Below are positions 60,521-64,000 of a stretch of DNA of 64,000 nucleotides, one piece after another. Origin of the DNA: Sediminibacterium sp. (GTDB lineage Bacteria > Bacteroidota > Bacteroidia > Chitinophagales > Chitinophagaceae); assembly GCF_019264485.1 (NCBI RefSeq), contig NZ_JAHVAA010000014.1:186001-250000 (forward strand). Direction: 5' to 3'. A program made the position numbers and the translations under genes. The notes under the pieces were generated by a model. The model was not told the DNA's origin. It saw nothing but the letters and a program-made list of their open reading frames with translations, and did not search any database. Each line of letters starts with the position of its first letter. Within the stretch, counting starts at the first letter, position 1.

Positions 60521-61516
60521 ATGAGATTCCTTCAACTACTAAAACGGCTTCTTTCATGGCTGATTTGGCTACCCGGGCTCTTAATAGTGCTGTTTGTCTG
60601 GACAGGTTTCCCTTTTTGGAGTTCCAATGATGGAAGCTATTTTGAAAGCAGTTCCATCAGCGATGAAACCATGATCGACACTTTCCATTCCGATTTCATT
60701 TTTAACGACTCGCTGCCACACTACCGGTATAAAGCTATTGAAGACAGTCTTCAATGGATCAGAGACGCAAAAAAATTCAATAATACATTTAGTATTGAAG
60801 GATTTGCTGCCAGCTATGTAGGATTTTATACAGCCACCAGAAGAGATTCTTTTTTTATTGATCCTTCAAAACGGGGAATTAAAAGTACCCCACTAAAAAA
60901 AACTGTCAGGTACTATCTGGGACTGGGCAATTATTTTCTGGCAAAAGATCATGAAACATTGAGAGATAGTGGCTGGTCCTATTTAAAGTATCCTGTGTGG
61001 ACTCACTTTGATTCTGTAAGAAAGCACCGATTGGGTCATTATGAAATAAAAAAAATAGATATTGATGTTGCAGACTTACCAGAGGAAAAACAATATAATC
61101 AAAATGAACCCAGAACATTGTATATACAAGTATCGAAAACAAAATATGATACTTTAAAAATCATACTCGGCAGCCTGACAATACTATTTAAAGTTTTCTT
61201 TGTTATTGTTTGCTTCTTATTACCCCTCTGGGTTTTAAAAGATATTGCCAGTAAAAATTGTTTTGAAGAAAGAACCTATAAAAGACTTTTTCTGATTGCA
61301 TTTACAATTTTAGGCTCTATTCTTTTCGATATTCTTCTGGCCTATATAACCCACTGGATATATAAAGAAAAAATACCGGCAGCTTTTTCACTTAATCTGC
61401 GTCTGATGATCTCAAACAGTATTGTCTGGCTTGTTGCAGGTTATATTACACTGATATTCGCATTTGCTTTCCGCAGAGGCTACCGGCTTCAACACGATCA
61501 ATCTTTAACCATCTGA
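60521..61516 (+). CDS. DUF2975-like membrane protein with large extracytoplasmic insert
   Basis: 331 residues from the ATG at 60521 (a GTG at 60515 is possible). Four membrane segments: near residues 10-30 (WLIWLPGLLIVLFVW), 212-238 (LTILFKVFFVIVCFLLPLWV), 253-280 (LIAFTILGSILFDILLAYIT) and 292-318. About 180 residues lie outside between the first and second helices, far more than in the two paralogues downstream. It ends in LQHDQSLTI, the C-terminal motif shared with the next two proteins. DUF2975 members are membrane proteins of unknown function, usually paired with a YozG-like HTH. First gene of a four-gene operon. Confidence 0.75.
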   Translation: MRFLQLLKRLLSWLIWLPGLLIVLFVWTGFPFWSSNDGSYFESSSISDETMIDTFHSDFIFNDSLPHYRYKAIEDSLQWIRDAKKFNNTFSIEGFAASYVGFYTATRRDSFFIDPSKRGIKSTPLKKTVRYYLGLGNYFLAKDHETLRDSGWSYLKYPVWTHFDSVRKHRLGHYEIKKIDIDVADLPEEKQYNQNEPRTLYIQVSKTKYDTLKIILGSLTILFKVFFVIVCFLLPLWVLKDIASKNCFEERTYKRLFLIAFTILGSILFDILLAYITHWIYKEKIPAAFSLNLRLMISNSIVWLVAGYITLIFAFAFRRGYRLQHDQSLTI

Positions 61517-61519
61517 CCT

Positions 61520-62143
61520 ATGAGAAATTATATTGGCAAATACTATTCTTTAAAAGAAAAGGCTGTATTCACCCGCATAAAACTGGGTGCCTGGACTTTT
61601 ATCATTCTGGGCACTTTAATGATATTCGGCAACCTGTTTAGCGATAGCAGCATTGCTGTACCGGTGCACCCGACTTTTGATTATCCGCACTTTGATACCA
61701 CAATTTCCAACTATGGAAATAATAACATAAAGCTTACAGGAAAACTGGAGATCATGCAACCCTCTTTCACTCAAAAATTACTATTACCTGAGAGTATTAT
61801 AGAGTTCGACATATTAAACTGTGCGCTTATTATTATATTATCCATTCTAATACTCCGCTTATTACCTCATATTCATAGCACGGTTCTTTTCCAGACTGAT
61901 ATCAGTAAAAGAATCAGGTTAATTGGAATAGCCCTCATTATTTTCTGGATCCTGGACGTAATCCGTACTTTCTTTTATGCAATCCCCGAAATAAACAGGC
62001 TTACCAATAACCAGTTTATCTATCATACCAACAGTTTTATGTTTGTACCTGTTCCATTCTGGCTTGGTATTACTGTACTATGGATAAGCAGGATTTACAG
62101 GAATGCTTTTAACCTAAAACAAGATCAACAACTCACCATTTAA
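61520..62143 (+). CDS. DUF2975-like membrane protein, second paralogue
   Basis: 207 residues. Four hydrophobic segments: near 20-42 (AWTFIILGTLMIFGNLF), 93-115 (CALIIILSILILRLLPHI), 130-150 and 172-195, with a ~50-residue loop after the first. C-terminus LKQDQQLTI. It starts 3 bp after the first paralogue's stop. The low overall identity but shared topology and C-terminal motif suggest an old duplication. Confidence 0.75.
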   Translation: MRNYIGKYYSLKEKAVFTRIKLGAWTFIILGTLMIFGNLFSDSSIAVPVHPTFDYPHFDTTISNYGNNNIKLTGKLEIMQPSFTQKLLLPESIIEFDILNCALIIILSILILRLLPHIHSTVLFQTDISKRIRLIGIALIIFWILDVIRTFFYAIPEINRLTNNQFIYHTNSFMFVPVPFWLGITVLWISRIYRNAFNLKQDQQLTI

Positions 62144-62152
62144 TCTTTTACC

Positions 62153-62749
62153 ATGTCAGCTTTTGCCAAACAATTGAAAAATTATCATCTGATTGGGTGG
62201 ATGCTCTTACTGTTTGCTCTTGTAAATATCTTCAGTATTGGAATAGGCTTTGGTATTTTCAGTAAAAATGATCCCTATTTAAAACTGGATGTAAAACCAG
62301 CGGCCACGGCTACACTCAGCAAAGAACCTGTTAAACAATTTGAGGGAGCTGTTTTGTATTTTAAGGGAACCCTTGTTATTAAAGATCTTCCCTGGTGGAA
62401 ACGAACCCTGTTATCGAAAGAATTTACAGACGCTGTCTGTTTTTCCATACTTTCAATATTGGTGTTACTGACTGTTAAAACACTTCAGAAGGGAAATGAC
62501 CTGTACAAAAAAATTGGTGGCTATATTTTTTATGCTGCCCTCGTTTTTATACTCGCTGTTTTTATAGATATGGCACAGCGATACTGGCTGAAAGCCATTG
62601 TACTGGAAAAAACAAACGCCGCATTTGTTCTACTTAGCACAACGGATGCACTATTGCCAAACAGCATGGTAGCCATAATACTGCTTATCTTTAGCAGCAT
62701 TTATACAAAAGCCTGGCAACTTAAAACCGAACAAGCGCTAACCATCTGA
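62153..62749 (+). CDS. DUF2975-like membrane protein, third paralogue
   Basis: 198 residues. Four segments near 15-34 (WMLLLFALVNIFSIGIGF), 97-113 (CFSILSILVLLTV), 125-142 and 172-190. C-terminus LKTEQALTI. The stop TGA shares a base with the ATG of the HTH gene, so the two should be translationally coupled. It is the most typical DUF2975 of the three in size. Confidence 0.78.
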   Translation: MSAFAKQLKNYHLIGWMLLLFALVNIFSIGIGFGIFSKNDPYLKLDVKPAATATLSKEPVKQFEGAVLYFKGTLVIKDLPWWKRTLLSKEFTDAVCFSILSILVLLTVKTLQKGNDLYKKIGGYIFYAALVFILAVFIDMAQRYWLKAIVLEKTNAAFVLLSTTDALLPNSMVAIILLIFSSIYTKAWQLKTEQALTI

Positions 62750-62982
62750 TGCCCATTGTTGTAAACCTCGATATTATGCTGGCCCGCCGAAAAATGAGTC
62801 TCACTGAATTAAGTGAGCGTGTGGGTATTACCATTGCCAATATGAGTATCCTGAAAAGCGGGAAAGCCAAAGCCATCCGTTTCTCTACGCTGGAAGAAAT
62901 ATGCCGCATCCTTCAATGTCAGCCAGGAGATTTACTGGAATATATGGATGAAGAAAGTTATCAGCAGTTATTTAAAAGATAG
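62749..62982 (+). CDS. YozG-like Cro/CI-family HTH regulator
   Basis: 77 residues. PIVVNLDIMLARRKMSLTEL and SGKAKAIRFSTLEEICRILQ with CQPGDLLEYM are the hallmarks of the small YozG-type XRE regulators that accompany DUF2975 genes. Start at 62749 overlaps the upstream stop (TGATG). Likely controls its own operon; target not shown. Stop codon TAG at 62980-62982 lies inside a perfect palindrome. Confidence 0.9.
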   Translation: MPIVVNLDIMLARRKMSLTELSERVGITIANMSILKSGKAKAIRFSTLEEICRILQCQPGDLLEYMDEESYQQLFKR

Positions 62983-63009
62983 ACTATGGTCCATGGACCA
63001 TAGTCTATC
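62978..63009. repeat. perfect 32-nt palindrome, family B
   Basis: The sequence equals its own reverse complement over all 32 bases (16-bp arms of GATAGACTATGGTCC words, no spacer). It contains the TAG stop of the HTH gene. Confidence 0.95.
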
Positions 63010-63049
63010 GATTATTTGCACATTGTATCATGAACCAGCGCCTTTTAAT

Positions 63050-63421
63050 TTACAATTCCTCTTCTCTTTCCAGTAACAGTATGGCACTTTGGGGAACAAT
63101 AAAATATTTCTCTTTCTCATACATTACTTCTGTAGCACCACTTAGCAGGAAAATAGCCAGATCTCCTTCACGTGCCTGCAAGGGAACATATTTCACCTGA
63201 TCTTCTTCTGTTTTCCAGGGTTCGTCATCCACTGGCATGGGTATGGCATAACCCGGACCTGTTTTAATAATATGTCCCTGCTGTACTTTCTCTTTCTCCT
63301 GTACACCCGGTGGCAAGTACAGCCCGCTGGCTGTTTGCTCATCGGGTTTAGATGGCCGTATCAACACACGGTCGCCAATAACAACCAGTTTTTTCAGTTT
63401 ATTGTCAGATGTGAGTAGCAT
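63050..63421 (-). CDS. GroES-like co-chaperone family protein
   Basis: 123 residues from the ATG at 63421; an 18-residue extension upstream is rejected. VIGDRVLIRPSKPDEQTASGLYLP matches the GroES start, and REGDLAIFLLSGATEVMYEKEKYFIV the end. It has a longer middle than GroES (GPGYAIPMPVDDEPWKTEED) and no groL beside it, so it is a paralogue rather than the main GroES. Partner unknown. Confidence 0.85.
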   Translation of the reverse strand: MLLTSDNKLKKLVVIGDRVLIRPSKPDEQTASGLYLPPGVQEKEKVQQGHIIKTGPGYAIPMPVDDEPWKTEEDQVKYVPLQAREGDLAIFLLSGATEVMYEKEKYFIVPQSAILLLEREEEL

Positions 63422-63489
63422 AGCGTAAGTATTTATCCTGTTTATCAGCCGCAAAAATAAAACAGAAAAAAACAAATCTTCACTTTCAG

Positions 63490-63497
63490 TATTTTTA
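63490..63497 (+). promoter_or_regulatory. -7 box TATTTTTA of the peroxidase gene
   Basis: A one-base variant of TAnnTTTG ending 4 nt before the ATG at 63502. Confidence 0.5.
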
Positions 63498-63501
63498 CGG
63501 T

Positions 63502-64000
63502 ATGAAGAAAACGATTGCCTCTCTCATTTTGTTCGCAGTTACAGGGCTATTGATTTCTTCATATACTTCCCCACCCCCGGTTAGTACAAAAGCAGCACTG
63601 GGACAAAAACTATTCAACGATAAAATCTTATCCAAAGACCGCAGCATCAGCTGTGCCAGTTGTCATATTCCTGAATATGGTTTTTCGGATACCCTTGCTT
63701 TTAGTAAAGGCATTGAAGGAAGAGCCACTGCAAGAAATACCCCATCGGTACTGAACATGAAAAACCGTCCATATTTTTTCTGGGATGGCCGTGCGAAGTC
63801 ATTGGAGCAACAGGCATTAATGCCGATTGCCCACCCCGATGAAATGGGATTACCGGTTAAAGAAGCCGTGGCACGATTGAATGCAGATGCCGGATACAGA
63901 AAACTATTCTTACGCATTTTCAAGACATTACCCAACAGTACCAATCTGGGTGCTGCTTTCGCTGCATTTGAAAGAACGCTGGAAACAGACAGCAGCCGTT
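63502..64000 (+). CDS. di-haem cytochrome c peroxidase (CcpA/MauG family), 3' end cut
   Basis: The frame is open from the ATG at 63502 to the window end (166 codons). Signal peptide-like start MKKTIASLILFAVTGLLISS. The first haem site CASCH (Cys51, Cys54, His55) follows SKDRSIS. RNTPSVLNMKNRPYFFWDGR and SLEQQALMPIAHPDEMG are strongly typical of bacterial CCPs; the second haem site lies beyond the edge. Reduces hydrogen peroxide in the periplasm. Confidence 0.92.
   Translation, partial: MKKTIASLILFAVTGLLISSYTSPPPVSTKAALGQKLFNDKILSKDRSISCASCHIPEYGFSDTLAFSKGIEGRATARNTPSVLNMKNRPYFFWDGRAKSLEQQALMPIAHPDEMGLPVKEAVARLNADAGYRKLFLRIFKTLPNSTNLGAAFAAFERTLETDSSR

Noticed and set aside
63050..63421. Main groES gene
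   Set aside because: No groL follows, and the middle of the protein is longer and more divergent than in true GroES.
1..64000. Prophage, integrative element or transposon
   Set aside because: No integrase, transposase, phage structural gene or att-like tRNA end was seen; gene content is housekeeping throughout.

Overview
The window is a chromosomal segment of a Bacteroidota bacterium, most likely of the family Chitinophagaceae. The evidence is: a short primary sigma factor lacking region 1.1, promoters of the TAnnTTTG type, very weak Shine-Dalgarno use, type IX secretion parts (PorT, PorP/SprF, a gliding-motility C-terminal domain protein), bacillithiol synthesis (BshA), and many secreted amidohydrolases and peptidases. 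No rRNA, tRNA, CRISPR array, transposase, integrase or replication origin was recognised. Gene density is high and most genes are housekeeping.

Layout. 0-9.5 kb: a TPR / PstS-like lipoprotein / small membrane protein operon (left edge cut), a low-molecular-weight phosphatase, hisS, small exported proteins, a thiolase, rlmN and two pseudouridine synthases. 9.5-15 kb: secreted amidohydrolase, DNA polymerase IV, S41 peptidase, a Crp-like regulator and a DinB-superfamily protein. 15-21 kb: translation and export core (rimM, rpsP, a type IX cargo protein, ffh, primary sigma factor). 21-33.6 kb: a START-like protein, LptF/G permease, Tat-type superoxide dismutase, OsmC, a large beta-propeller amidohydrolase, a cation diffusion transporter, M20 peptidase, an S4 RNA-binding protein, an Abi/HEPN-like gene and trmD. 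33.6-46 kb: a BNR/sortilin-like giant, adenine deaminase, upp, porP, 3-methyladenine glycosylase, a CysZ-like membrane protein, an RsmI-like methyltransferase and M28 peptidase. 46-58.9 kb: bshA, gamma-carbonic-anhydrase-like protein, class III aminotransferase, rsgA, menG-porT, dihydroorotase, a MutS-like ATPase, a four-helix-bundle (23S-intervening-sequence type) gene, comM and recQ. 58.9-64 kb: a HerA-like ATPase, a tandem set of three DUF2975-like membrane proteins with a YozG-like HTH gene, a GroES-like protein and a di-haem peroxidase cut by the right edge.

The most unusual layer lies between genes. At least seven unrelated families of long inverted repeats occur, each arm built from a short word repeated in tandem (for example CCATAGA, GTGAGTAGT, CAGAGAAA, GGCAGAT, AAGCTGC, CGCAGAGA, GAAAGTCC). 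They usually begin exactly at a stop codon, sometimes encode the last residues of a gene, and once occur as an in-frame insertion in a pseudouridine synthase. One family flanks the four-helix-bundle gene as an imperfect inverted repeat, so that gene sits in the loop of a word palindrome. This is my best candidate for an undescribed element. A second pattern is leaderless initiation: many genes have TAnnTTTG-like boxes ending 4-7 nt before the start codon. A third candidate is the triple DUF2975-HTH operon.
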